A DNA stretch of 64,000 nucleotides from Actinomycetes bacterium (GTDB taxonomy: Bacteria > Actinomycetota > Actinomycetes > Mycobacteriales > Mycobacteriaceae): the NCBI GenBank assembly GCA_023404955.1, contig JAEXZY010000152.1:1-64000 (forward strand), in the 5' to 3' direction. Each line of letters opens with the position of its first letter. Within the stretch, counting starts at the first letter, position 1. The notes under the pieces are model-generated. The model was not told the DNA's origin. It worked only from the letters and a program-made list of their open reading frames with translations, and searched no databases. Positions 8,860 through 18,400 of this stretch are shown piece by piece. The translations under genes and the position numbers were made by a program.

Positions 8860-11835
8860 TCAGCCGCCGAACACCTTGCGCACCACGGCTTTCGCGCGCC
8901 GGGTGACCCGCAGGTAGTTGTCCAGGAATTCACCACCGTCGCCGTCGGGCCAGCCGGCGGCCACGGCCACGGCGTTGAGCAGCTTGCCAGGGCCGGGCAG
9001 TTGATCGGTGGGCTTGCCGCGTACCAGCACCAGTGCGTTGCGCGCCCGGGTCGCGGTGAGCCACGCGTCGCGCAGCAGCTCGATGTCTCCCTCGGCGATC
9101 AGCTCTGCTGCCCCGATCGCGTTCAGCGTGTCCAGCGTCGAGGTGGTGTGCAGCGCCGGAATCTTGTGCGCGAACCGCAGCTGCAGCAACTGCACCGTCC
9201 ACTCGATGTCGGCGAGCCCGCCGCGGCCCAGCTTGGTGTTGGTGTTCGGGTCGGCGCCGCGGGGCAGCCGCTCGGCATCCACGCGGGCCTTGATGCGACG
9301 GATCTCCTGGACCGCTTCGGCGGACACCCCGCCCGCGGGATAGCGCGTCTTGTCGATCATCAGCAGGAAGCGTTCCCCCAGCTCCAGATCGCCGGCCACC
9401 CGGTGGGCCCGCAGCAGCGCCTGGATCTCCCACGCCTGCGCCCACTGCGAGTAGTACGCCTCGTAGGACGCCAGGGTGCGCACCAACGGTCCGTTGCGCC
9501 CTTCGGGCCGCAGGTTCGCGTCGACCTCCAGCGGTGGGTCCGCACCCGGGGTGCCGAGCCGGGAACGCACCTGCTCGGCGACGGTGACCGACCACTTCAC
9601 CGCGACGGACTCCTCGACCCCGGCGTGCGGTTCGCACACGAACATCACGTCGGCATCGGACCCGTAGCCCAGTTCGCGTCCGCCGAGGCGGCCCATCCCG
9701 ATCACCGCGATGCGCGCGGGCGGACCCTGGGCGGGGGTGTTCGCCCGGATCACCGCGTCGAGGGCCGCCTGCAGCACCGCCACCCACATCGACGTCAGCT
9801 GCGCGCACACCTCGGTGACGTCGAGCATGCCGAGCAGGTCCGCCGACGCGATGCGGGCGAGTTCGCGGCGACGCAGGGAGCGCGCCGCGGCGATCGCGCG
9901 GATCGGGTCGCTGTGCCGGGCGGCCGAGGCGACCAGAGAGCGGGCCACCCCGTCGGTGTCGACGTCGCACAGCTTCGGCCCGTTGGGCCCGTCGGCGTAG
10001 AGCTGGATCACCTCGGGCGCCCGCATGAGCAGCTCCGGCACGTACGCCGACGTGCCCAGCACGTGCATCAGTCGCTTGGCCACCGCGCCCTCGTCGCGCA
10101 GCGTCGCCAGATACCACCGCTGATCGGCGAGCTGGTCGCTGAGCCTGCGGTAGTTCAACAGACCTGCGTCGGGATCGGGGGTGTCGGAGAGCCAGTCCAA
10201 CAGCGTCGGCAGCAGCACCTGCTGCACCCGACCGCGCCGGCCGCCGCTGCTGGTCAACGCCGCCAGGTGCGTCAACGCACTCTGCGGACCTTCGTAACCC
10301 AGTGCGGCGAGCTGTCTTTCGGCCGATTCGGTGCTCATCACCTCGGATATCCCGAGCGATGTCTCGCCGACCGATTCGAGCAGCGGCTGATAGAACAGCT
10401 TGGCGTGCAGCCGCGACACCCGGTGGCTCTGCCGCTTCAGTTCCTCCCGCAGCACGCCGAGCGCGTCGTGGCGGCCGTCGGGCCGGATGTGCGCCGCACG
10501 AGCCAGCCAACGCATCGCCTCGTCGTCGTCGTCCTCGGGCAGCAGATGGGTGCGCTTGAGACGTTGCAACTGCAGTCGGTGCTCCAGCAGCCGGAGGAAC
10601 TCATAGGACGCCGTCATGTTGGCCGCGTCGTCCCGACCGATGTAGCCGCCCTCGCCGAGGGCCGCCAACGCGTTGACGGTGGACGCCACGTGCAGCGACT
10701 CGTCGAGCCGCCCGTGTACCAATTGCAGGAGTTGCACGGCGAATTCGACGTCGCGCAGACCGCCGGTGCCGAGCTTCAGCTCCCGCGAGCGCACCCCCGC
10801 AGGCACCAGCTCCACGACGCGGCGACGCATCGCCTGCACGTCGGGCACGAAGGCCTCCCGCTCACTGGCGGTCCACACCATCGGCATCAGCGCTTCGACG
10901 TAGCGGCGACCGAGGTCGGCGTCGCCGGCGGCGGGCCGCGCCTTGAGCAGGGCCTGGAACTCCCAGGTCTTGGCCCAGCGCTCGTAGTAGGCGACGTGCG
11001 AGTCCAGGGTACGCACCAGCGGACCCTGCTTGCCTTCGGGCCGCAGCGCCGCGTCGACTTCGAAGAACGCGTCGGAGGCCAGCCGCATCATCTCCCCGGC
11101 GATGCGGGTGGCCTGCGCCAACCGGCTGTGCGAACCGTCGTCGGTGACGAAGATGACGTCGACGTCGCTGACATAGTTCAGCTCCCGCGCGCCGCACTTG
11201 CCCATCGCGATCACTGCGAGAGCGGGCGGGTCGTCTTCTCCGCACACCGAGCGGGTGGTGACCGTCAACGCGGCCTGCAGCGCCGCGTCCGCGAGGTCAG
11301 ACAGGTGCTCCCCGACGACGGTGAACGGCAACACCGGCTCGTTCTCGACCGTCGGCGCCACGTCGAGCGCGGCAAGCACCAGCAGCCGGTCCCGGTACAG
11401 GGTGCGCAGCGCGGGCGCGGCAGCCGGTGCGCCGCTGACCTTTTCGGCCACCTCGCCGAACATCCTCGCGAGCTCGCCGACGCTGGGCAGACGGACCCGG
11501 CCCGCCAGCAGACGCCACGATTTCGGATTGGCCACCAGATGGTCGCCCAGCGCCAGCGAGGAGCCGATGACGGCGAACAACCGGCCCCGCAGCGCCTTGT
11601 CGGTCAGCAACGCGGCGTCGAGTTCGGCCCAGTCGCTGCCGAGCGCCTCGGAGAGCCGGACCAGGGTGCGCAGCGCGCTGTCGGCGTCCGGGGCGCGGGA
11701 GAGCGACCACAGCAGCTCGACGTGGGCGTCGGTGTTCCAGCCGAGCTGGTCGAGGTCGGCCTGCGCGGTCTTCTCCACGAGTCCGAGTCGGCCGACACCG
11801 GGCAGCTTGGGACGCTGCGTCGCGGGTTTGGCCAT
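8860..11835 (-). CDS. glnE: bifunctional glutamine synthetase adenylyltransferase/deadenylylase
   Basis: A 991-residue enzyme that adenylylates and deadenylylates glutamine synthetase according to nitrogen status. Two nucleotidyltransferase cores are present: the N-terminal one with SDVDVIFV near residues 219-226 and the C-terminal one with GSDADVMFV near residues 722-730. Each is followed by the GlnE-type sequence LRPEG(K/R)xGPLVRTL. The length matches mycobacterial GlnE (about 994). It lies directly downstream of glnA2 with 30 bp between them, as in M. tuberculosis. In mycobacteria the main target is GlnA1, which is not in this window. Confidence 0.96.
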   Translation of the reverse strand: MAKPATQRPKLPGVGRLGLVEKTAQADLDQLGWNTDAHVELLWSLSRAPDADSALRTLVRLSEALGSDWAELDAALLTDKALRGRLFAVIGSSLALGDHLVANPKSWRLLAGRVRLPSVGELARMFGEVAEKVSGAPAAAPALRTLYRDRLLVLAALDVAPTVENEPVLPFTVVGEHLSDLADAALQAALTVTTRSVCGEDDPPALAVIAMGKCGARELNYVSDVDVIFVTDDGSHSRLAQATRIAGEMMRLASDAFFEVDAALRPEGKQGPLVRTLDSHVAYYERWAKTWEFQALLKARPAAGDADLGRRYVEALMPMVWTASEREAFVPDVQAMRRRVVELVPAGVRSRELKLGTGGLRDVEFAVQLLQLVHGRLDESLHVASTVNALAALGEGGYIGRDDAANMTASYEFLRLLEHRLQLQRLKRTHLLPEDDDDEAMRWLARAAHIRPDGRHDALGVLREELKRQSHRVSRLHAKLFYQPLLESVGETSLGISEVMSTESAERQLAALGYEGPQSALTHLAALTSSGGRRGRVQQVLLPTLLDWLSDTPDPDAGLLNYRRLSDQLADQRWYLATLRDEGAVAKRLMHVLGTSAYVPELLMRAPEVIQLYADGPNGPKLCDVDTDGVARSLVASAARHSDPIRAIAAARSLRRRELARIASADLLGMLDVTEVCAQLTSMWVAVLQAALDAVIRANTPAQGPPARIAVIGMGRLGGRELGYGSDADVMFVCEPHAGVEESVAVKWSVTVAEQVRSRLGTPGADPPLEVDANLRPEGRNGPLVRTLASYEAYYSQWAQAWEIQALLRAHRVAGDLELGERFLLMIDKTRYPAGGVSAEAVQEIRRIKARVDAERLPRGADPNTNTKLGRGGLADIEWTVQLLQLRFAHKIPALHTTSTLDTLNAIGAAELIAEGDIELLRDAWLTATRARNALVLVRGKPTDQLPGPGKLLNAVAVAAGWPDGDGGEFLDNYLRVTRRAKAVVRKVFGG

Positions 11836-11865
11836 ACCGGTGAATCTAGTCCGGCCCGTTCGCAG

Positions 11866-13206
11866 TTAGAGCGACAGGTAGTTCTTCAGCTCGAACGGCG
11901 TGACGGTGCTGCGGTAGTTCTCCCACTCGGCGCGCTTGTTGCGCAGGAAGAAGTCGAAGACGTGTTCACCGAGCGCCTCGGCGACCAGCTCGGAGTTCTC
12001 CATCTCGGTCAGTGCGACTCCGAGGCTGCCGGGTAGCTCCTTATATCCCATCGCGCGGCGTTCCTCGGGTGTCAGGCTCCAGACGTTGTCCTCGGCCTGC
12101 GGGCCCAGCACGTAGTTCTTCTCGATGCCGCGCAGGCCGGCGGCCAGCAGCACCGCGAACGCCAGGTAGGGGTTGCAGGCCGAATCGGGGCTGCGCACCT
12201 CGACCCGGCGCGATGACGCCTTGTGCGGCGTGTACATCGGCACCCGGACCAGCGCCGAACGGTTGGCCGCGCCCCATGACGCCGCGGTCGGTGCCTCGCC
12301 GCCGTGGACCAGCCGCTTGTAGGAGTTCACCCACTGGTTGGTGACAGCGCTGATCTCCTGGGCGTGCTCGAGAATGCCTGCGATGAAGGACTTTCCGACC
12401 TCGGAGAGCTGCAGCGGGTCGTCGGGGCTGTGGAAGGCGTTGTTCTCGCCCTCGAACAGGCTCATGTGGGTGTGCATCGCCGAGCCCGGGTGTTCGGCGA
12501 AGGGCTTGGGCATGAAGGATGCCCGCACACCGTCGCCGAGCGCGACCTCCTTGACGACGTAGCGGAACGTCATCACGTTGTCGGCCATCGACAGCGCGTC
12601 GGCGTAACGCAGGTCGATCTCCTGCTGGCCCGGCGCGCCCTCGTGGTGGCTGAACTCGACCGAGATGCCCATCTGCTCGAGCGCGTCGATGGCGTGCCGG
12701 CGGAAGTTCGGCGCCGAATCGTGGACGGCCTGGTCGAAGTAGCCGCCGTTGTCCGCGGGCACCGGCGGGGTGCCGTCGTCGGGCCCGGGCTTGAGGAGGA
12801 AGAACTCGATCTCGGGGTGCACGTAGCAGGAGAACCCGAGATCGCTGGCCTTGGAGAGCTGACGGCGCAGCACGTGCCGCGAGTCGGCCCACGACGGTGA
12901 ACCGTCGGGCATCGTGATGTCGCAGAACATGCGTGCCGAGTGGTGCTCGCCGGCGCTCGACGTCCACGGCAGCACCTGGAACGTCGAGGGGTCGGGCCGG
13001 GCGACCATGTCGGCTTCGGACACGCGGGCGAAGCCTTCGATCGACGAACCGTCGAAGCCGATGCCCTCCTCGAAGGCGCCTTCCAACTCCGCCGGCGCGA
13101 TCGCGACCGACTTGAGGTATCCGAGCACGTCGGTGAACCACAGCCGGACGAAGCGGATATCGCGTTCTTCCAGCGTGCGCAGCACGAATTCCTTCTGCCG
13201 ATCCAT
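11866..13206 (-). CDS. glnA2: type I glutamine synthetase
   Basis: A 446-residue glutamine synthetase (glutamate + NH3 + ATP to glutamine). The N-terminal beta-grasp holds RFVRLWFTDVLGYLKSVAI, and the catalytic domain shows the PEIEFFLLK, HHEGAPGQQEIDLRYADAL, MPKPFAEHPGSAMHTHMSL and NRSALVRVP motifs. The length agrees with mycobacterial GlnA2, which is shorter than GlnA1. It is upstream of glnE on the same strand. A sequence resembling a GlnR box lies 23-38 bp before the ATG. Confidence 0.95.
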   Translation of the reverse strand: MDRQKEFVLRTLEERDIRFVRLWFTDVLGYLKSVAIAPAELEGAFEEGIGFDGSSIEGFARVSEADMVARPDPSTFQVLPWTSSAGEHHSARMFCDITMPDGSPSWADSRHVLRRQLSKASDLGFSCYVHPEIEFFLLKPGPDDGTPPVPADNGGYFDQAVHDSAPNFRRHAIDALEQMGISVEFSHHEGAPGQQEIDLRYADALSMADNVMTFRYVVKEVALGDGVRASFMPKPFAEHPGSAMHTHMSLFEGENNAFHSPDDPLQLSEVGKSFIAGILEHAQEISAVTNQWVNSYKRLVHGGEAPTAASWGAANRSALVRVPMYTPHKASSRRVEVRSPDSACNPYLAFAVLLAAGLRGIEKNYVLGPQAEDNVWSLTPEERRAMGYKELPGSLGVALTEMENSELVAEALGEHVFDFFLRNKRAEWENYRSTVTPFELKNYLSL

Positions 13207-13228
13207 GATGGAAGCCTAATTTCCGCCT

Positions 13229-13244
13229 GTTAATTCCGTGTTAC
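13229..13244 (-). promoter_or_regulatory. candidate GlnR box upstream of glnA2
   Basis: On the minus strand the bases read GTAAC-ACGGAA-TTAAC, which matches the AC-n9-AC core described for mycobacterial GlnR and, with one mismatch, the longer actinomycete form GTnAC-n6-GnAAC. It ends 23 bp before the glnA2 start codon. Nitrogen-responsive control is inferred, not shown. Confidence 0.4.
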
Positions 13245-13251
13245 GGCGCTG

Positions 13252-14745
13252 CTAGCAGCGCAATCCGGCAGCCGGGGGTTTCAACCGGACGAGGAAGTCG
13301 ACGACGGTCGTGTCGACGCACTGGTCGCCGTTGAACACGACGGTGTGCTGACTGCCCTCGAAGGTGACCAGCGACGCGCCCATCTGACGGGCCAGGTCGA
13401 CCCCCGCCTGGTACGGCGTGGCCGGGTCCCCCGTCGTCGACACGACGACGACCTTGCCCGGCCCGGGCGAGGTGGCCGGGCCGACCACCGGAGTCGCCGG
13501 CACCGGCCACATCGCGCAGGTGTTGCGCGGCGCGAACCCGGTGAACTGCCCGAAGGACGAGAACGGGGCCGCGGCCCTGATGCGTCTGTCCGCGTCGGCC
13601 CACGCGGCCGGATCGGTGGGATACACCGAATCCAGGCAGCGGATCGCGGTGAACGCGTCCTGGCGGTTGCTGTAGTGACCGTTGCGATCTCGCTGCTGAT
13701 AGTCGTCGGCGAGCAGGAGCAGATCGACGGGATCGGTGCCGCGTTCGAGTCCGAGCAGGCCGCTGGTGATGTAGGGCCAGTAGCGCGGCGAGTAAAGACC
13801 CGAAACGGTACCGGTGAACGCGTCCTGGTAGCTCAGACCGCGCGGGTCCGAGGTGGTGGCCGGCCGTGCGGCCAGCGGGTCGATCAGCTGGTGGTAGCGG
13901 GCGACGGCCTGGGCCGGGTCGTTGCCCAGCGGGCAGTCGGCGTCGGTCATGCAGTCGGCGGCGTACTTCTCGAAGGCCTTCTGGAAGCCGGCCATCTGGT
14001 TGACGCTCGCGGTGATCGGGTCGAGGCTGGGGTCCACCGCGCCGTCGAGAACCATGGCGCGCACTCGGTCGGGATAGCGGTCGGCGTAGAGGGCGCCGAG
14101 CTCGGTGCCGTAGGAGAAACCGAGGAAGTTGATCTGCGCTTCGCCGAGCGCCTCGCGGACGGCGTCCATGTCACGGACCGCGACCGCGGTGCCGATGTTG
14201 GCCAGGTAGTCCGCACCCATCGTCGACAGGCACTGGCCGGCGAAATCGCGCAGCACCCCTTCGATCTGGGCGACGCCGGCCGGGCTGTAGTCGGTCATCG
14301 GCTGGGCCCGGTACGCGTCGAACTGTGCGTCGGTGCGGCAGCGCAGTTGGGGTGTCGAGTGTCCGACGCCGCGGGGGTCGATGCCGATCAGATCGAATTG
14401 CTCCGTGATCGGCGAGCCGGTCAGGGACCCGCCCATGTCGGCGACGGTGTCGACCGCTGAGGCGCCCGGTCCGCCGGGGTTCACCAGCAGCGCACCGATC
14501 TTCCGGCCGCTGGCGGGGATCTTGATGACGGCCAATTGTGCTTGTGCGCCATCGGGTTTCGCGTAGTCGACGGGCACCGAGACGGTGGTACACCGCGCCG
14601 TGGGGATGCGGGAGGCGTCCTTGACGACGTCGGCGCAGGACCCCCACGACACCGCCGATGCCGGCATCGGCGCGGCTGCCGCGGGCGGGCACAGCGCTGC
14701 CGTCAGCACGCACACAGCCGCGATCGCCCGTCCCACCTGCCACAT
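13252..14745 (-). CDS. exported alpha/beta-hydrolase protease (Rv2223c-like)
   Basis: A 497-residue exported hydrolase of the tripeptidyl-peptidase-like alpha/beta family (SlpD/SlpE, Hip1 relatives). A signal peptide is followed by a WGSCADVV start of the mature part. The nucleophile elbow is GFSYGTELG; the late Asp lies in STTGDPATPYQAG and the His in EGSQHTVV. ATG 14745 is chosen because it begins the signal peptide; GTG 14763 is possible. By position it corresponds to Rv2223c of M. tuberculosis. It is a paralogue of the lipoprotein protease further right, but here a GNAT gene separates the two. Confidence 0.88.
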   Translation of the reverse strand: MWQVGRAIAAVCVLTAALCPPAAAAPMPASAVSWGSCADVVKDASRIPTARCTTVSVPVDYAKPDGAQAQLAVIKIPASGRKIGALLVNPGGPGASAVDTVADMGGSLTGSPITEQFDLIGIDPRGVGHSTPQLRCRTDAQFDAYRAQPMTDYSPAGVAQIEGVLRDFAGQCLSTMGADYLANIGTAVAVRDMDAVREALGEAQINFLGFSYGTELGALYADRYPDRVRAMVLDGAVDPSLDPITASVNQMAGFQKAFEKYAADCMTDADCPLGNDPAQAVARYHQLIDPLAARPATTSDPRGLSYQDAFTGTVSGLYSPRYWPYITSGLLGLERGTDPVDLLLLADDYQQRDRNGHYSNRQDAFTAIRCLDSVYPTDPAAWADADRRIRAAAPFSSFGQFTGFAPRNTCAMWPVPATPVVGPATSPGPGKVVVVSTTGDPATPYQAGVDLARQMGASLVTFEGSQHTVVFNGDQCVDTTVVDFLVRLKPPAAGLRC

Positions 14746-14813
14746 GGGAGTCCATGCTGTCACGCGATACCGCGCGCGGCTTCCCCTGGGGCCCAACGGT
14801 GACCGGGCTGTTA

Positions 14814-15260
14814 TCAGGCGTCGAGCTCGTAGGTCAGCCAGCTGGACTTCTCGGCCCCGATGCCGTCGTAGAGCCGCTGGGCGGTGACGTTGTCCGGCGC
14901 CGTCTCCCACACCAGCTTCTGCGCCCCGTGCTCACGGCACAGCTGCAGGCAGCGGTCGATCAGCGCGCGGCCGGCACCGGTCCCCCGCGCCCGCTCGGTG
15001 ACGAAGAGGTCGTTGAGCACGCCGACGCGTGCGGCGTAGAGCGTCTGCCACGTCCAGAACACCGTCGCGAAACCGACTGTCGCACCAGCGCCGTCACGGG
15101 CGATGAGCTGCAGGCCCTCCCGCGGGTCGGCGATCAGCGCGCGCATCATCGCGGTGAGATCGGCGTCGGTGGGGTCGACACGGTAGAAGTCGCAGTACCC
15201 CCGCATCAGGGGCATCACGGCGGGCAGATCGGACTCGCCGACGACGGTGATCGTCAGCAT
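14814..15260 (-). CDS. GNAT-family N-acetyltransferase
   Basis: A 148-residue GNAT acetyltransferase that would transfer an acetyl group from acetyl-CoA to an amine. The acetyl-CoA-binding motif A is visible as LNDLFVTERARGTGAGRALID, followed by motif B around KLVWETAPDNVTAQRLYDGIG. ATG 15260 lies 7 bp inside the end of the upstream protease gene (ATGCTGA), so the two are translationally coupled. It is not part of this neighbourhood in M. tuberculosis, as I recall. The acceptor is unknown. Confidence 0.87.
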   Translation of the reverse strand: MLTITVVGESDLPAVMPLMRGYCDFYRVDPTDADLTAMMRALIADPREGLQLIARDGAGATVGFATVFWTWQTLYAARVGVLNDLFVTERARGTGAGRALIDRCLQLCREHGAQKLVWETAPDNVTAQRLYDGIGAEKSSWLTYELDA

Positions 15261-16789
15261 CGCGCACCGGCAGGCGGCACCGTCAGGTCGAGCAGGTACC
15301 GGGTGGCGATGTCGTCGACGCACGCGTTGCCCTGCAGGGCGACGGTGTGCTGGGTGCCCTCATAGGTCAGCAGGCTGCCGCCGAGCTGCTTGGCCAGGTC
15401 GACACCCGCCTGGTACGGCGTGGCGGGGTCGTTGGTCGTGGAGACCACCAGAACCGGGGGCAGCCCGTTGACCTTGATCTCGTGGCGCTGGCTGGTCGGC
15501 GGCACGGGCCACATCGCGCACGTCCCCAGCGGGGCGTACCCGGTGAACGTCCCGTAGCTCATGAAGGGCGCGGCGTCGCGCAGGCGCCGGTCCTGATCGA
15601 CGAGGGTGGCCCGGTCGGTGATCGCCGGCTTGTCGACGCAGTTCACGGCGACGCGGACGTCGGTGGAGTTGTTGTAGTGGCCTTGGGCGTCGCGGCCCAT
15701 GTACAGGTCGGCCAGCGAGAGCATGGTGTCGCCACGGCCTTCCTTGATCTCGCTCAGCGCCTGGGTCAGGTGCCGCCACAGGTTCGGCGAGTAGAGCGGC
15801 AGGATCGTGCCGACCACCGCGTCGGAGTAGCTCAGGCCGCGGGGGTCGGTGGTGCTGGCGGGCTTGTCCACCAACGGCCACACCAGGGATTGGTAGACCG
15901 CGACGGCCTTGGCCGGATCGGTGCCCAGCGGGCAGCTCTCGTCTTTGGCGCAGTCCGCGGCGTAGTCGTCGAAGGCTTTCTGGAAGGCGGCGGCCTGGCG
16001 GACGTCGGCCTCCAGCGGGTCGGCGTTGGGGTCGACCGCGCCGTCGAGGATCATCGCGCGCACCTTGTCCGGGTAGGCCTCGGCGTAACCGGCCCCGATG
16101 CGGGTGCCGTACGAGTAGCCCAGGTAGGTCAGCTTCTCGTCGCCGAGGGCCTGGCGCAGCGCGTCGAGATCCTTGATGACGCTGGCTGTCCCGACGTTGG
16201 CGAGGAAGTCCTTACCCATCTTGTCGACGCAACGTTGGACGAACTCCTTGGTGAGTTTTTCCATGTGCGCCACCCCTTCGGGGGTGTACGCCACGACGTT
16301 GTCAGCCCGCAGCCGGTCGTTGTCGGCGTCGCTGTTGCACCACACCGCGGGTGAGGAGTTCGCGACGCCGCGCGGGTCGAAGCCCACCAGGTCGAACCGC
16401 TCCCGCAGCGCCTCGGGCAGGGTCGCGAGCATGTTGGCGGCCGCATTGACCCCCGATTCGCCGGGGCCGCCGGGGTTGACGATCAGTGACCCGATCTTCT
16501 GGCCGGTGGCCTTGAACCGCACCACGGCGATCTGCGCGACCGCGCCCTCGGCGCTGTCGGGGTTGTCCCAGTTCACCGGGACAGACAACAGGCCACAGTC
16601 GGCGCCGGTGGGGATGCGGGAGCGGTCGGACGGCCCGACGGGCTTGCACGCGCTCCACTGGATCGGCGAACCGGGACGCGGGACCGCGAGCATGGCACGG
16701 CCGTCGACGACCTTGCTGCATCCGGCGACGAGCAGCATGACCGCCGCGAGGACGAGGCCGGATCGCGCGATCCCGGTCATGTGCTTCAT
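15254..16789 (-). CDS. caeA: lipoprotein serine protease/carboxylesterase, Hip1/CaeA-like
   Basis: A 511-residue cell-envelope hydrolase. The N-terminus has a lipoprotein signal with lipobox LVAGC (Cys about residue 25). The alpha/beta hydrolase core carries GYSYGTRIG (nucleophile Ser), STTNDPATPYQAG (acid) and YEGTQHTVAL (His). In M. tuberculosis the gene at this position is Rv2224c (Hip1/CaeA), which cleaves GroEL2 and modulates host responses and cell-wall properties. The ATG could be 16807, 16789 or 16780; 16789 leaves a standard lipoprotein signal. The downstream GNAT gene overlaps it by 7 bp. Confidence 0.88.
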   Translation of the reverse strand: MKHMTGIARSGLVLAAVMLLVAGCSKVVDGRAMLAVPRPGSPIQWSACKPVGPSDRSRIPTGADCGLLSVPVNWDNPDSAEGAVAQIAVVRFKATGQKIGSLIVNPGGPGESGVNAAANMLATLPEALRERFDLVGFDPRGVANSSPAVWCNSDADNDRLRADNVVAYTPEGVAHMEKLTKEFVQRCVDKMGKDFLANVGTASVIKDLDALRQALGDEKLTYLGYSYGTRIGAGYAEAYPDKVRAMILDGAVDPNADPLEADVRQAAAFQKAFDDYAADCAKDESCPLGTDPAKAVAVYQSLVWPLVDKPASTTDPRGLSYSDAVVGTILPLYSPNLWRHLTQALSEIKEGRGDTMLSLADLYMGRDAQGHYNNSTDVRVAVNCVDKPAITDRATLVDQDRRLRDAAPFMSYGTFTGYAPLGTCAMWPVPPTSQRHEIKVNGLPPVLVVSTTNDPATPYQAGVDLAKQLGGSLLTYEGTQHTVALQGNACVDDIATRYLLDLTVPPAGARC

Positions 16790-16845
16790 GGCAACACATG
16801 CTGCCATGAACCGGCATCTGCGCTGGAAAGGCGCGGTCGGGCCGC

Positions 16846-18243
16846 CTACTTGGTCGCGTCCAGCAGCTCTTTGAGCGCGACGTCGAAGTCGTCGGCCATG
16901 TCCCACAGGTCGGGCAGCAGCTCAGGGCAGCTGACGATGCCGACGTCGAGGTTGCCCGACAGCGACATCACGGTGATGTTCAGCCCGGAACCGTGGAAGA
17001 TCGGCCCCAGCGGGTACATCGCCTCCACCCCACAGCCCAGCATGTAGAGCCGGCCCTGCGGCCCCGGCACGTTGGACACCACCAGGTTGTGCACCGGCCG
17101 GGCGCCGCTGAGCCGGCTACTGGCGTAGACCCTCATCGCGGCGCCGAACACCGCGGGGGCGGCGAACTGCGTCCAGTCCTGCAGCAGCGTGGCGGCGATC
17201 GCCGAACTGTGTTGCTTGGCAACGGTATTGGCTTCGGCTATCGCCTTGAGCCGCTCGACGGGGTCGGCGATGCTGGTTTCCAGCCGCGCGAACATGCCCG
17301 ACACCTGGTTGCGGCCGGGCCGGTCGGACTTCTCGTGCACCGACACCGGCACCATCGCGATGAGCGAGCTGTCCGGCAGCTCGCCACGGTCGAGCAGGAA
17401 CGTGCGCAGCACTCCGGAGACCAGAGCCATCACCACGTCGTTGACCTTGACGCCGAAGTGGTTCTTGACGGTCTTGACGTCGTCCAGGTCGAGGTGGGCG
17501 AACGCCACATTGCGGTGACCGGTCACGTTGGCATTGAACGCGGTCTTGGGGGCGATGAACGGGGGCGCCATCGTCTGCCCGCTGCGAACCCGCCGGACCG
17601 TGTCGATCACGGTCGTCAGCGTGTTCGGCACCGCGTTGACCAGCCCGAGGGGCCGACTGACGAAGCGCACCGCGCCGCTGACGGCGATCTCGAGATCGCT
17701 CCCGCCACCGGGACCGGCGACGGGCTCGGGAGCCGGCGCGTCGGGTTCGGTGGTGCACAGCTTTGACATCAGGTTGGCGCCGGTGACGCCGTCGACGGCG
17801 GCGTGGTGCACCTTGGTCATCACCGCGATGCGGTCACCTGCGCCGTCATCTCGCGAGTCGCTGCCCAGGTTCTCGATGACCCACATCTCCCACAGCGGGC
17901 GGGTGCGATCCAGCGGCAGGGACGCGATGTGTCCGCAGATCTCGGCGAGCTCCCGCGGGCCACCCGGCGACGGCAGCCCCATCCGGTGCAGGTGCCGGTC
18001 GACGTCGAAGTCCGGATCGTCCACCCATACGGGATGGTCGAGGTTGAATCGGTTGTCGGCCAAGCGTTCCCGAAACTCGGGCATTGCGCGGATGCGTTCG
18101 GCCAGCAGGTCACGCAGCCGGGCGAAGGAGTAGCCGCCGGGCATCGTGGAGGCATCGAGTTCGAGGATCGAGCACACGTGCAATGGCTGCGCCGCGGTCT
18201 CGAGGTAGAGAAAACTGGCGTCGAGCCCGCTGAGCCGTTGCAT
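16846..18243 (-). CDS. wax ester synthase/diacylglycerol acyltransferase (WS/DGAT)
   Basis: A 465-residue acyltransferase that makes triacylglycerol or wax esters from acyl-CoA. The active-site motif HHxxxDG is present as VHHAAVDG. The N-terminus MQRLSGLDASFLYLET and the C-terminal PGPQGRLYMLG segment are typical of mycobacterial Tgs proteins. ATG 18243 is chosen since homology begins there. It stands 56 bp upstream of the protease gene on the same strand and is divergent from panB. I do not recall a DGAT at this place in M. tuberculosis. Confidence 0.9.
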   Translation of the reverse strand: MQRLSGLDASFLYLETAAQPLHVCSILELDASTMPGGYSFARLRDLLAERIRAMPEFRERLADNRFNLDHPVWVDDPDFDVDRHLHRMGLPSPGGPRELAEICGHIASLPLDRTRPLWEMWVIENLGSDSRDDGAGDRIAVMTKVHHAAVDGVTGANLMSKLCTTEPDAPAPEPVAGPGGGSDLEIAVSGAVRFVSRPLGLVNAVPNTLTTVIDTVRRVRSGQTMAPPFIAPKTAFNANVTGHRNVAFAHLDLDDVKTVKNHFGVKVNDVVMALVSGVLRTFLLDRGELPDSSLIAMVPVSVHEKSDRPGRNQVSGMFARLETSIADPVERLKAIAEANTVAKQHSSAIAATLLQDWTQFAAPAVFGAAMRVYASSRLSGARPVHNLVVSNVPGPQGRLYMLGCGVEAMYPLGPIFHGSGLNITVMSLSGNLDVGIVSCPELLPDLWDMADDFDVALKELLDATK

Positions 18244-18400
18244 CCGCCGATCGTAGGCGCGCCGAAGATGGATGTGAGCAAATCCACTTAACGCGTTGTT
18301 CAACTTCTTGTGACGTGATGGCAGACTTGACGGGTCAGCGGAACCCGGGGACCCCGAGCGGCCTCGAGGATCCGAAACGACCACCCATCTGGAGACATCG

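Noticed and set aside
8803..12036. A 1077-codon open frame on the plus strand opposite glnE.
   Set aside because: It is the antisense shadow of glnE; composition is His/Arg/Gly/Gln-rich and no domain can be seen.
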